In this document: positions 36,833-45,685 of the stretch, in pieces | How positions within the stretch are numbered: position 1 is the stretch's first letter | How the letters are laid out: every line of letters starts with the position of its first letter | Program-made: the position numbers and the translations under genes | Notes under the pieces: generated by a model | Database searches by the model: none | The model's input: only the letters and a program-made list of their open reading frames with translations | What the model was told of the DNA's origin: nothing | Assembly (NCBI RefSeq): GCF_000744705.1 | Contig: NZ_JQML01000001.1 | Location: 3,296,017-3,360,016, forward strand | Origin: Streptacidiphilus albus JL83 | Lineage (GTDB): Bacteria; Actinomycetota; Actinomycetes; Streptomycetales; Streptomycetaceae | Length of the DNA stretch: 64,000 bases | Reading direction: 5' to 3'

Positions 36833-39244
36833 TCACACCGCGATGTCCTCCGGCTGGATCGGCAGCCGCTGCACCGGGCGGCCGGTGGCCGCCCGGACCG
36901 CCGCTGCCACCGCTGCCGGGGCCACCGCCGCCGGCGCCGCGCCGACCGCCTTCGCGCCGAAGGGGGCGACCACGTCGCGCTCCTCCAGCAGCGCCGCGAT
37001 CCGGATCTCCGGGGCGTCCAGCGAGGTCGGCAGCCGGTAGCGGGTGAAGGACGGGTTGATGATCCGGCCGCCCTCGCTGACCAGCTCCTCCATCAGCGCC
37101 AGCCCCAGGCCCTGGGTCGCCCCGGCCTCGATCCTGGCGGCGATCTGCTCCGGGTTCAGCGCCCGGCCGACGTCCTGGGCCACGGTCAGCTCGACCACCC
37201 GGACCGTGCCGAGCTCCACGTCGACGTCGACCACCGCGCGCATCGCGCAGAAGGCCAGGCCCACGAAGGCGTCGCCCTGCCCGGTCTCCGGGTCCAGCGG
37301 CTCGGTCGGGTGCGGGCGGCACTGCGCGGTCGCCCACAGGTCCTTGTCCTCCAGCGCCTGGAGCACCGGCATGCCGAGCACCCCGTCATAGGAGGTGATC
37401 TTGCCGTCGCTGATGGTCAGCAGCTCCGGCGACATCCCGAACTGCACCGCCAGCGGCTGCAGCAGCTGGTGGCGGACCATCAGCGCGGCCCGCTCGACCG
37501 CGCCGCCGGAGACCCAGGTCTGCCGGCCCCGGGCCGAGGGCCCGGCGCTCGGCTGGTCGGTGTCGACCGGCGCGATGTAGACGTCGGTGACGCCCAGCAC
37601 GTCCTGGACGATCTGCCGGGCCAGGGTCGAGAAGCCGGTGCCGGTGTCCACGGCGGTGCACATCACCGAGGCCTGCGAGCCGGTGACCCGGACCGAGGCC
37701 GTGGAGACCTCGTCCGCGCCCTCCGCGCCCAGGACGTGGACCATGCCCACGGCGTAGCCGATCCCGCGCCGGACGGCGGCGGGGTCGCCCGCGCCGCCCG
37801 GGCCGCCGGGCAGCAACCACTCGTCGTCGGGCCGGTCCACCGGCAGCGGCGGCAGCGGCTCGGCCGCGACCGCGTCCAGCAGCTCGCGGACCGGTGCCGG
37901 GCAGGTCACCGCCTGGCCGGTGGGCAGCAGGTCGCCGGTGGACATGGCGTTCCGGCGGCGGATCTCCAGCGGGTCCAGGTCGAGCGCGGCGGCCAGCTGG
38001 TCCAGCTGCGACTCGTAGGCGAAGCAGGACTGCAGCGCGCCCTCGCCGCGCATCCGGCCGGCCGGGGGGTTGTTGGTGCGCACCGCCCAGGCGTCCACGA
38101 AGACGTGCGGGACCGCGTACGGGCCGGCCGCCATCGCCGCCGCCGAGGCCAGCGCCTCGCTGGAGACCTCGGCGTAGGCCCCGCCGTCGAGCAGCAGCTG
38201 CGCCTCGACCTTCAGCAGCCGGCCCTCGATGTCGGCGTGGTGCCGGTAGCGCAGCAGCGCCGGGTGCCGGTGCGGGTGGGTGAGGAAGGACTCCTCGCGG
38301 GTCAGCGCCATCTTCACCGGGTGCCCGGTGCGGATCGCCAGCAGCCCCAGGGCGACCTGGAAGCCCACGTCCTCGCGGTCGGCGGTGGCGCCGGGGACGC
38401 CGCTGACGACCAGTCGGACCCGGTCCGGTTCCAGGCCGAGGCAGAGCGCGGCCCGGTCCCGGTCGCCGTGCGGGTCGGTGCTGGCGACGTGCAGCTCCAC
38501 CCCGCCGTCCGGGCGCGGCACGGCCAGCCCGGCCTCGGCCCCGATCGGCGCCGGGTCCTGCCGGCCGACCCGGTACAGGCCCTCGACCACGACCGCGCCG
38601 ACCACCTCGGGGTCGCCGGAGCGCACCGGCAGGTGCCGGAACAGGTTGCCGTCGGGGTGGATCGGCGGGGCGGTGAACGCCTGCTCGGGGTCGGTCAGCG
38701 GCTCCAGCGGCTCGTAGACCACCTGGACCGCCGCCGCCGCCAGCCGGGCGGTGTCCGGGTGGTCCGCCGCGACCGCGGCGATCGGCTCGCCGTAGTGGCG
38801 GACGAACTCCCCGGCGAAGACCGGCCGGTCCGGCACCAGCGGCCCGGTCGGCGCGCCGTCCGGCACCCCGTTCGGGCCGGGGCGCAGGTCGGCGGCGGTG
38901 ACCACGGCGTGGACGCCGGGGATCGCCAGTGCCGGGCCGATGTCCACCGACAGGATCCGGGCGTGTGCGTACGGGGCGCGGGCGACCGCGCCCCAGAGCA
39001 GCCCCTCGGCCCACAGGTCGGCGGCGTAGGGGTAGATGCCCATGGTCTTGGCCAGCGCGTCGGCCCGGGTCGGGGAGGAGCCCAGGCCGCTCTCCGGCGC
39101 CCGCTGCTCGGGCAGTCGCGGCCGGGCGGGCGAGACCAGCGGCACGGCGCCGAGCGCCGCTCCGGTCGCACTGCCGGGCGCACCCTGCGGCACGCCGGGA
39201 AGCGGGGCGGCCAGGTTCTCGCCGTCACTGTCGGGGGTGGTCAT
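36833..39244 (-). CDS. Molybdenum hydroxylase large subunit (xanthine dehydrogenase family)
   Basis: 803 residues; last gene of a three-gene operon (FAD, 2Fe-2S, Mo subunits), overlapping its neighbour by four bases. Domains: aldehyde oxidase a/b hammerhead (about 60-175) and molybdopterin-binding domain (about 190-790). The first 55 residues are an unusual Pro/Gly-rich extension. Two key positions depart from active enzymes: 'GRMRGEGALQSCFAYESQ' replaces the usual RGFGxxQ, and the C-terminal 'FGAKAVGAAPAAV' has Ala near residue 769 where the catalytic Glu of the GxGE motif belongs. The reaction is therefore uncertain despite clear family membership. Confidence 0.88.
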   Translation of the reverse strand: MTTPDSDGENLAAPLPGVPQGAPGSATGAALGAVPLVSPARPRLPEQRAPESGLGSSPTRADALAKTMGIYPYAADLWAEGLLWGAVARAPYAHARILSVDIGPALAIPGVHAVVTAADLRPGPNGVPDGAPTGPLVPDRPVFAGEFVRHYGEPIAAVAADHPDTARLAAAAVQVVYEPLEPLTDPEQAFTAPPIHPDGNLFRHLPVRSGDPEVVGAVVVEGLYRVGRQDPAPIGAEAGLAVPRPDGGVELHVASTDPHGDRDRAALCLGLEPDRVRLVVSGVPGATADREDVGFQVALGLLAIRTGHPVKMALTREESFLTHPHRHPALLRYRHHADIEGRLLKVEAQLLLDGGAYAEVSSEALASAAAMAAGPYAVPHVFVDAWAVRTNNPPAGRMRGEGALQSCFAYESQLDQLAAALDLDPLEIRRRNAMSTGDLLPTGQAVTCPAPVRELLDAVAAEPLPPLPVDRPDDEWLLPGGPGGAGDPAAVRRGIGYAVGMVHVLGAEGADEVSTASVRVTGSQASVMCTAVDTGTGFSTLARQIVQDVLGVTDVYIAPVDTDQPSAGPSARGRQTWVSGGAVERAALMVRHQLLQPLAVQFGMSPELLTISDGKITSYDGVLGMPVLQALEDKDLWATAQCRPHPTEPLDPETGQGDAFVGLAFCAMRAVVDVDVELGTVRVVELTVAQDVGRALNPEQIAARIEAGATQGLGLALMEELVSEGGRIINPSFTRYRLPTSLDAPEIRIAALLEERDVVAPFGAKAVGAAPAAVAPAAVAAAVRAATGRPVQRLPIQPEDIAV

Positions 39245-40224
39245 GCTCCGGCCTCCGGGGCGGCGGGCGACTGCTGGTGCGGCAGGACGTAGCGGGGGCC
39301 CGGGTCGGCGGCGTAGCCGCCGTCGGCGGCCGGGTAGTGGCCCGTGGTCGCCTGGTACTCGTACTGCGGCTGGGACTGCTGGGCCTGCTCGGCGTGGGCC
39401 GGGTCGGCGTAGCCGCTCGCGGTCTCGGCGTAGACCGGCTCCGGGTAGCCGGAGCCGGGGTAGGGCGCCTCGGCGAACTGCTGCTCCTGGTAGACCGGCT
39501 CGGCGAAGCCCGGATCCGGCAGCCCGAGCGGCTGCGGGCCGGGTGCCGCCTGGTGGCCCGGCTCCTGGTAGACCGGTTCGGCCCCGGTCTGCTCCACCGG
39601 CGCCGGCCCGGGCCCGGGCGCCGCAGCGGGCGCGGCGGCCCGGTCGGCCCCGGCAGCGTCCGCGTCGTCGCCGGACTCGGCCTGTTCGGCGCGGCTCTCC
39701 GCGACGGTCTGCACCGCCGCCAGCGCGCCCCGGTAGCCGGTGCAGCGGCAGAGGTTGCCGCAGAGCGCCTCGCGGGCCTCCAGCTCGGTCGGCTGGTGGT
39801 TGCGCTCCAGCAGGTCGTGGACGGCCATCGCCAGCCCCGGCACGCAGTAGCCGCACTGCACCGCGCCGCTCTCGGCCAGCGCCCGCTGCACGTCCGAGGC
39901 CACGCCGTCCTGGGCCAGGCCCTCGACGGTGCGGATCTCGCTGTCGGCCGCCAGTGCGGCCGGCACCAGGCAGGCGGCCGTCAACTGCCCGTCCAGCTGC
40001 ACCGAGCAGGCTCCGCACTCGCCCTGGTCGCAGCCGTCCTTGGCACCGGCCAGGCCGAGCCGCTCGCGGAGGACGTAGAGCAGGCTCTCGCCGATCCACG
40101 CCTCCAGGACCGGCCGGTCCACGCCGTTGACCCGCAGGGTGTAGGAGGCCCGGGGGAACTCGTCCGCGCCGAAGCCGCCGGGGGCGGATCCGCCCGTCGC
40201 CGGAGTTGCCAGAAAGTCAGTCAC
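39241..40224 (-). CDS. Molybdenum hydroxylase 2Fe-2S subunit with long C-terminal tail
   Basis: 327 residues from the GTG at 40224 (GTGA overlap with the FAD subunit stop). Plant-type 2Fe-2S site 'GCDQGECGACSV' (about 64-75) and the second, four-helix cluster site 'QCGYCVPGLAMA' and 'LCGNLCRCTGYRGAL' (about 122-168). Family members end near residue 170-180. Here about 150 further residues are low-complexity, rich in Pro, Gln, Ala and Tyr with repeated EPVYQE/EPVYAE units. The enzyme core passes electrons from the Mo site to FAD; the tail has no known role. Confidence 0.9.
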   Translation of the reverse strand: MTDFLATPATGGSAPGGFGADEFPRASYTLRVNGVDRPVLEAWIGESLLYVLRERLGLAGAKDGCDQGECGACSVQLDGQLTAACLVPAALAADSEIRTVEGLAQDGVASDVQRALAESGAVQCGYCVPGLAMAVHDLLERNHQPTELEAREALCGNLCRCTGYRGALAAVQTVAESRAEQAESGDDADAAGADRAAAPAAAPGPGPAPVEQTGAEPVYQEPGHQAAPGPQPLGLPDPGFAEPVYQEQQFAEAPYPGSGYPEPVYAETASGYADPAHAEQAQQSQPQYEYQATTGHYPAADGGYAADPGPRYVLPHQQSPAAPEAGA

Positions 40225-41084
40225 GCGAGCGCCCTCCCGAGTGCGCGGCGGGCCAGTACGGCCACGGTACGGCGCAGCCGGGCGACCGCCGCGCCCGCCC
40301 CCCCGTCCGGGTTGCCTTCGAAGGGGTCGGGGACGCAGGCCGAGGCGACGTACTCGCCGAAGGCGGCGGCGGCCGCCGGGTCGATGCTCCGGTCGCCGTC
40401 CCAGTCGATGCAGCCGGAGACCCACTGCTCGGCCTCCAGCGGGCGGAGCGGCACCGGGGCCACCGCGCCCACCGCGCAGCGCACCGAGCGCCGGGCCGGG
40501 TCCAGCACCAGGGCGACCGAGGCGTTGGCGCGGGAGGGGCCGGTACGGCTGGTGGACTTGAGGAAGACCTGGGGTGCGTGCAGCAGCGGAATCCGGACAT
40601 ATCCCAGCAGTTCGCCCCCGCGCAACGGGTCGAGGCCGGTGAGCAGGTGACTGACCGGCACCTCCCGCGAGCCCTCGGGGCCGACCAGGGTGACCGAGGC
40701 CTCCAGTGCGGCCAGCACCGGCAGGGTGTCCCCGGCCGGGTCGGCGGTGACGATGTTGCCGCCCAGCGTCCCGGCGTTGCGGATCTGCGGCGGTCCCGCG
40801 GTCCGGGCGGCGGCGGCGAGCGCGGGCATCAGCGCCGCGAAGTCGGGCCGGCCCATCCGGGCGTGGGTGAGCCCCGCGCCGAGCTGGGCCGAGCCGTCCT
40901 GGTACTGCCAGCCGCGCAGCTCGTTGATCCGCCCCAGTCCGATCAACGCCATCGGGCGCAGCAGACCGGAATTGACCGCGCCCATGAGGTCGGTCCCCCC
41001 GGCGACCGGCACAGCGGCGGGCGAGGCCGCCAGTGCCGCGACGGCCTCGTCCAGGGAGGACGGGAGCATGATCGTTTGGTTCAC
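40221..41084 (-). CDS. Molybdenum hydroxylase FAD subunit
   Basis: 287 residues from the GTG at 41084; an ATG at 41069 is possible. CoxM/XdhB-type FAD fold: 'AVPVAGGTDLMGAVNSGLLR', 'GAGLTHARMG', and 'AAARTAGPPQIRNAGTLGGNIVTA' with the conserved FAD loops. First gene of the operon for a xanthine-dehydrogenase-like complex. No XdhC maturation factor or purine genes are in the window, so xanthine as substrate is not proven. Confidence 0.9.
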   Translation of the reverse strand: MNQTIMLPSSLDEAVAALAASPAAVPVAGGTDLMGAVNSGLLRPMALIGLGRINELRGWQYQDGSAQLGAGLTHARMGRPDFAALMPALAAAARTAGPPQIRNAGTLGGNIVTADPAGDTLPVLAALEASVTLVGPEGSREVPVSHLLTGLDPLRGGELLGYVRIPLLHAPQVFLKSTSRTGPSRANASVALVLDPARRSVRCAVGAVAPVPLRPLEAEQWVSGCIDWDGDRSIDPAAAAAFGEYVASACVPDPFEGNPDGGAGAAVARLRRTVAVLARRALGRALA

Positions 41085-41329
41085 CTGTGTCCCACCGTGC
41101 TCGGATAGCCCGCACCGCTGCCGCTTCTGGCCGTACCGTACGTGCAAACCCCTGGTACGCGCACCCTGCGGGAGGCGGTGGGGCAACTCTGGCACACCTC
41201 GCCACGGGCATGTCCCCTCGTACCGTCGATGGGTTGACACGCTTATCAGGCTATATGCCCGATGTGACGACCGTTTCGCTGCCTCACCCCCTCCGCGGTT
41301 CAGCCCCCGGTACTGCGCCGGGACCCGGC

Positions 41330-43027
41330 TCACGCCTCGGGCGGCACTCCGTCCGTGGGGCGGCCGAAGACGCCGGGGCGCTGCTGCCACGGGTGCGGAC
41401 CGGCGGCCGGGCGGTACTCGACGCCCAGCGCGTCCAGCCGCGCGTAGTGGGTCGCCATCCGGGCCTCGAAGCCGGCGAAGTCGCGCTCGGCGGGCTCCTC
41501 CGGCAGCGCGGACCAGGCGACCTCGGCGAAGGCGGCGAGCCGGGGGAAGGCCCGGTAGTCCAGTTCGCGGACGTCGTCCATGAACTCGCTCCACAGGTTG
41601 GCCTGAGTGCCGATCACGTGGGCCGCCGCCTCCGGGTCGGTGCGCAGCGCCGGGGGCAGCGGTTCGAACCGGTAGACGTCCTCCAGGGTGCGGACCCAGC
41701 CGACCGGGATCGGCTCCTCGGGGCCGGCCGCCTGCCGGTGGTCCAGGTAGACGTACTGCTCCGGGCACATGACCACGTCGTGGCCGGCCTTGGCGGCGGT
41801 GACCCCGCCCGCGTAGCCGCGCCAGGACGAGACCGCCGCGCCCTGCGCAAGGCCCTCCCGTCGCCCACCACCACCCTTGCTCGGACGCTCTCCGAGCGAC
41901 CCCCCTTCGAGGATCTCGTCCCAGCCGATCAGCCGTCGGCCGCGCCCGGCCAGCCAGCCGTCGAAGTGCCGGATGAACCAGCTCTGCAGCTCGTCCTCGT
42001 CGGCCAGGCCGAGCTCCTTGATCCGGGCCTGGACGGCCGGACTGGCCTTCCACTGCTCCTTGGGGCACTCGTCGCCGCCGAGGTGGACGAAGGTCGAGGG
42101 GAAGATCTCCAGGACCTCCTCCAGCACCTGCTCGTAGAAGCGCAGCGTCGAGTCCTCGACGTTGAGGACGGTGGGGTTGATCCCCCAGTCGGTCCAGGGC
42201 TTCAGCGCGGCGGTGTCCTGGACGTCGGTGTTGCCGAGCTCCGGGTAGGCGGCGATGGCGGCCTGGGCGTGGCCCGGGACGTCGATCTCCGGCACCACGG
42301 TGATCTGCCGCTCGGCCGCGTAGGCGACGATCTCGCGGAGGTCGTCCTGGGTGTAGTAGCCGCCGTGCGGCAGGTCGTTCCGACGCGGCTCGGTCGCCGT
42401 GGTGCCCGGCTCCTGCAGGCCGCCCCGGTAGCCGACCATCGAGCGCTCGCGCCAGGAGCCGACCTCGGTGAGCTTCGGGTAGCGCTTGATCTCGACCCGC
42501 CAGCCCTGGTCGTCGGTGAGGTGCAGGTGCAGCACGTTCAGCTTGTGGGCGGCCAGCAGGTCCAGGTAGCGCAGCACGTCGGCCTTGGGCAGGAAGTGCC
42601 GGGAGACGTCCAGCAGCACCCCGCGCCAGCCGAAGCGCGGACGGTCCCGGACGGTGACGGCGGGGACGGACCACTCGGCGCCGCGCACCGGCGCCCGGCG
42701 GTAGGCCTCGGGGCCGAGCAGCTGCCGCAGTGTCTGCGCCCCCCAGAACAGCCCGGCCTCGCTGCCGCCGGTGACCGTCAGCCGCTCGGGCGTGGCCTCA
42801 AGGGTGTACTCCTCCGGGGCCAGCTCCTCGGAGAGGGCCAGCTCCAGGCCCGGCGCACCGGGGCGCAGCGCGAACCCGGTCGCCGCGCCCAGCGCGGAGC
42901 GCAGCATCCGCTCGACGGTCCCGGTCCCCGGTCCGCCGCTCAGGCCGGTCTCGGCGGTCAGTCTGAATCGGGGGGCGCCGGGATCGGCCGGGGACTCGAC
43001 GGAGAAAGGGGCAGGTATGAGGTCCAT
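41330..43027 (-). CDS. Beta-N-acetylhexosaminidase (GH20)
   Basis: 565 residues. The N-terminal GH20b domain (about 1-125) precedes the TIM barrel: 'FGWRGVLLDVSRHFLPKADV', 'HLHLTDDQGWRVEIKRYPKL', and the catalytic Asp-Glu pair in 'TFVHLGGDECPKEQW'. It releases terminal GlcNAc from chitin oligomers or peptidoglycan fragments. There is no signal peptide, so it is probably cytosolic and acts on imported chitobiose. A DasR-like site lies 30 bases upstream, linking it to the GlcNAc PTS at 4.7-6.4 kb. A stretch near 375-394 ('GERPSKGGGGRREGLAQG') looks like an in-frame insertion in a loop. Confidence 0.93.
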   Translation of the reverse strand: MDLIPAPFSVESPADPGAPRFRLTAETGLSGGPGTGTVERMLRSALGAATGFALRPGAPGLELALSEELAPEEYTLEATPERLTVTGGSEAGLFWGAQTLRQLLGPEAYRRAPVRGAEWSVPAVTVRDRPRFGWRGVLLDVSRHFLPKADVLRYLDLLAAHKLNVLHLHLTDDQGWRVEIKRYPKLTEVGSWRERSMVGYRGGLQEPGTTATEPRRNDLPHGGYYTQDDLREIVAYAAERQITVVPEIDVPGHAQAAIAAYPELGNTDVQDTAALKPWTDWGINPTVLNVEDSTLRFYEQVLEEVLEIFPSTFVHLGGDECPKEQWKASPAVQARIKELGLADEDELQSWFIRHFDGWLAGRGRRLIGWDEILEGGSLGERPSKGGGGRREGLAQGAAVSSWRGYAGGVTAAKAGHDVVMCPEQYVYLDHRQAAGPEEPIPVGWVRTLEDVYRFEPLPPALRTDPEAAAHVIGTQANLWSEFMDDVRELDYRAFPRLAAFAEVAWSALPEEPAERDFAGFEARMATHYARLDALGVEYRPAAGPHPWQQRPGVFGRPTDGVPPEA

Positions 43028-43056
43028 GAGAGCTCATCCTGCCCCTGCTTCCCACC

Positions 43057-43072
43057 ATTGGTCCAGACCTAT
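43057..43072. promoter_or_regulatory. Candidate DasR-responsive element (dre)
   Basis: ATTGGTCCAGACCTAT matches 12 of 16 positions of the known dre consensus ACTGGTCTAGACCACT, with the full GGTC-x-AGACC core. It lies 30-45 bases before the hexosaminidase ATG, where a repressor would block transcription. DasR (GntR family) represses GlcNAc and chitin genes until glucosamine-6-phosphate rises. Confidence 0.7.
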
Positions 43073-43094
43073 TGGTCGGACGGGTGAGCTGCGA

Positions 43095-43379
43095 CTACTT
43101 CCCCTGGTCGCCCTTGCCCTTGTCCCCGCCGCCGTCCAGGCCGTCGAAGATCTCCTTGCACATCGGACAGACCGGGTACTTCTTCGGGTCGCGCCCGGGA
43201 ACCCAGACCTTGCCGCAGAGCGCCACCACCGGGGAGCCGGAGAGGGCGCTGTCCATGATCTTGTCGCGCTTCACATAGTGGGCGAACCGCTCATGGTCGC
43301 CGTCGCCGTGGGAGAGCTGGGGGACGGGCTCGACAAGGGTTCCGGTGCTGCCGCTGCGCTCGGGCTCAAGGGTGCTCAT
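43095..43379 (-). CDS. DUF3039 protein, small zinc-ribbon-like
   Basis: 94 residues from the ATG at 43379. 'HYVKRDKIMDSALSGSPVVA', then 'LCGKVWVPGRDPKKYPVCPM' and 'CKEIFDG' give three Cys in a C...CxxC pattern, with a charged Gly/Lys tail. It matches the actinobacterial DUF3039 family, usually encoded near yqgE and murA. Possible metal binding; function unknown. Confidence 0.85.
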   Translation of the reverse strand: MSTLEPERSGSTGTLVEPVPQLSHGDGDHERFAHYVKRDKIMDSALSGSPVVALCGKVWVPGRDPKKYPVCPMCKEIFDGLDGGGDKGKGDQGK

Positions 43380-43419
43380 AGCCGACAAGTCTAGGCCGCG
43401 TCCACCGGTGAGCGGGAGC

Positions 43420-43989
43420 TCAGTTCAGCGAGGGGTCGTCCGGGTAGGTGGCCACCATCGCCAGCTCACCGCGCTGCCGGCGCAGCACCGACCGCCACAG
43501 CCGCTCCGGATCGGGCGCGGAGATGTCCCCCGGCTCGGACTCCACCAGGTACCAGGCGCCCTCCAGCAGCTCGTCCTCCAGCTGCCCCGGGGCCCAGCCG
43601 GTGTAGCCGACGAAGATCCGCAGCGAGCCCAGCTCCGGGGCCAGCAGCTCCGGCGGGGACTCCAGGTCGACCAGGCCGATCGCGCCGTGCACCCGCCGCC
43701 AGCCCAGGAACTCGCCGGAGGGCCACTCCCCCGGCACCACCGCCAGCGCCAGCGCCGAGTCCAGTGCCACCGGGCCGCCCTGGAACACCACCGCCGGGGC
43801 GCCGGCCAGCTCGGCCCAGGGCTCCAGCACGGCGTCGACCGCGATCACCGTCGGCCGGTTCAGGACGACGCCGAGCGTCCCCTCCGCGTCATGGTCGAGC
43901 AGCAGTACGACGGCCCGGTCGAAGTTGGGATCGGTCAGCGCGGGCGTTGCGACGAGCAGCCTGCCCGCGAGCGAGACGGCCTCGGTCAT
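43420..43989 (-). CDS. YqgE/AlgH family protein (UPF0301)
   Basis: 189 residues. N-terminal 'LAGRLLVATPALTDPNFDRA' and 'GTLGVVLNRPT' are characteristic of YqgE/AlgH, followed by 'VFQGGPVALDSALAL' and 'RIFVGYTGWAPGQLEDELLE'. The family is widespread but its role is not settled. Gene order DUF3039-yqgE-murA fits Streptomyces. It is divergent from murA with a 292-base gap. Confidence 0.93.
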   Translation of the reverse strand: MTEAVSLAGRLLVATPALTDPNFDRAVVLLLDHDAEGTLGVVLNRPTVIAVDAVLEPWAELAGAPAVVFQGGPVALDSALALAVVPGEWPSGEFLGWRRVHGAIGLVDLESPPELLAPELGSLRIFVGYTGWAPGQLEDELLEGAWYLVESEPGDISAPDPERLWRSVLRRQRGELAMVATYPDDPSLN

Positions 43990-44281
43990 GGCAGAAATGA
44001 TCCCGCACTTCCGGCCGGACGGGCAACGGAACGCACAGCCCCGCGCGGCGGTGGGGGAAACTGTGGCGCAAACCGGGTCCGAAGGTGCGATCCGGGTGAG
44101 AGCTTCACCACAGCTTCAGCCGTTCGCCGTCATCCGGACACCCCGGAGCTGCACGGACTCCCACCCGGCTCTCACGGCACCCGGGAACCGTCGCCGTGCG
44201 CACTACCATCTCCTATGGTGCCGGAACCCTTTGGCCCGAACACCGTCCCGCTCACCCCACGTCCCCCAGGATCGCGAGAAC

Positions 44282-45616
44282 ATGACCGACGACGTCCTGC
44301 TTGTCCACGGCGGCAACCCGCTCGAGGGTGAGATCCGTGTCCGCGGTGCGAAGAACCTCGTACCCAAGGCCATGGTGGCCGCCCTGCTCGGGCAGGAGCC
44401 GAGCCGGCTCCGCAATGTCCCGGACATCCGCGACGTCAAGGTGGTCACTGGCCTGCTGCAGCTGCACGGCGTCACCGTGCTCCCCGGCGACGAACCGGGC
44501 GAGCTGGTGCTCGACCCCTCGCACGTCGAGAGCGCCAACGTCGCCGACATCGACGCCCACGCCGGCAGCTCCCGGATCCCGATCCTGTTCTGCGGCCCGC
44601 TGCTGCACCGGCTCGGCCACGCCTTCATCCCCGGCCTGGGCGGCTGCGACATCGGCGGCCGGCCGGTCGACTTCCACTTCGACGTGCTGCGGCAGTTCGG
44701 CGCGATCATCGAGAAGCACCCGCAGGGCACGGTGCTGACGGCGCCTCAGCGGCTGCGCGGCTGCAAGATCGAGCTGCAGTACCCCTCGGTCGGCACCACC
44801 GAGCAGGTGCTGCTGACGGCGGTGCTGGCCGAGGGCGTCACCGAGCTGCGCAACGCCGCGATCGAGCCGGAGATCGTCGACCTCATCTGCGTGCTGCAGA
44901 AGATGGGCGCGATCATCTCCATGGGCACCGACCGGACCATGCTGATCACCGGCGTGGACCGGCTCACCGGCTACAACCACCGCGCCCTGCCGGACCGGCT
45001 GGAGTCCGCCTCCTGGGCCTGCGCGGCGCTGGCCACCGGCGGCAACATCTACGTCCACGGGGCGCGCCAGCTGGAGATGATGACCTTCCTCAACACCTTC
45101 CGGAAGGTCGGCGGGGCCTTCGAGGTGGACGACGAGGGCATCCGCTTCTGGCACCCGGGCGGCGAGCTGAACGCGATCGCCCTGGAGACCGACGTCCACC
45201 CCGGCTTCCAGACCGACTGGCAGCAGCCGCTGGTGGTGGCGCTGACCCAGGCCGCCGGGCTCTCCATCGTGCACGAGACCGTCTACGAGTCCCGGCTCGG
45301 CTTCACCTCCGCGCTCAACCAGATGGGCGCGCACATCCAGCTCTACCGCGAGTGCCTGGGCGCCACCCCCTGCCGCTTCGGGGCGCGGAACTTCCTGCAC
45401 TCGGCCGTGGTCTCCGGCCCGTCCAAGCTGCACGGCGGCGAGCTGGTCATCCCCGACCTGCGCGGCGGCTTCTCCTACCTGATCGCGGCGCTGGCCGCGC
45501 AGGGCCCGTCCAGCGTCCACGGCATCGACCTGATCAACCGGGGCTACGAGAACTTCATGGAGAAGCTCCGGGCCCTCGGGGCGCACGTGGAGCTGCCGGG
45601 CGAGCAGGACAGCTGA
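44282..45616 (+). CDS. murA: UDP-N-acetylglucosamine 1-carboxyvinyltransferase (MurA)
   Basis: 444 residues. It transfers enolpyruvate from PEP to UDP-GlcNAc, the first committed step of peptidoglycan synthesis. 'VRGAKNLVPKAMVAALLGQE' carries the substrate-binding Lys-Asn, and the active-site loop 'GLGGCDIGGRPVDFHFD' keeps the catalytic Cys, the residue alkylated by fosfomycin (mycobacteria have Asp there). 'DLRGGFSYLIAALAAQG' is near the end. Length is normal for the family. The ribosome site is weak (GGATCG). Confidence 0.95.
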   Translation: MTDDVLLVHGGNPLEGEIRVRGAKNLVPKAMVAALLGQEPSRLRNVPDIRDVKVVTGLLQLHGVTVLPGDEPGELVLDPSHVESANVADIDAHAGSSRIPILFCGPLLHRLGHAFIPGLGGCDIGGRPVDFHFDVLRQFGAIIEKHPQGTVLTAPQRLRGCKIELQYPSVGTTEQVLLTAVLAEGVTELRNAAIEPEIVDLICVLQKMGAIISMGTDRTMLITGVDRLTGYNHRALPDRLESASWACAALATGGNIYVHGARQLEMMTFLNTFRKVGGAFEVDDEGIRFWHPGGELNAIALETDVHPGFQTDWQQPLVVALTQAAGLSIVHETVYESRLGFTSALNQMGAHIQLYRECLGATPCRFGARNFLHSAVVSGPSKLHGGELVIPDLRGGFSYLIAALAAQGPSSVHGIDLINRGYENFMEKLRALGAHVELPGEQDS

Positions 45617-45636
45617 CGGACCGTCCGCAGCAGCAG

Positions 45637-45669
45637 CCGCCCCCCGCGCCGAACTCGGCCGGGGGGCGG
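45637..45669. terminator. Terminator between murA and murJ
   Basis: CCGCCCCCC at 45637-45645 pairs with GGGGGGCGG at 45661-45669, with a weaker inner hairpin. It lies between convergent stops at 45616 and 45686. Confidence 0.7.
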
Positions 45670-45685
45670 TGTGCGTGACGGTGGC

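Noticed and set aside
36770..39292. 840-codon plus-strand open frame
   Set aside because: Antisense to the molybdenum hydroxylase large subunit and runs across its strong terminator; no recognisable domain.
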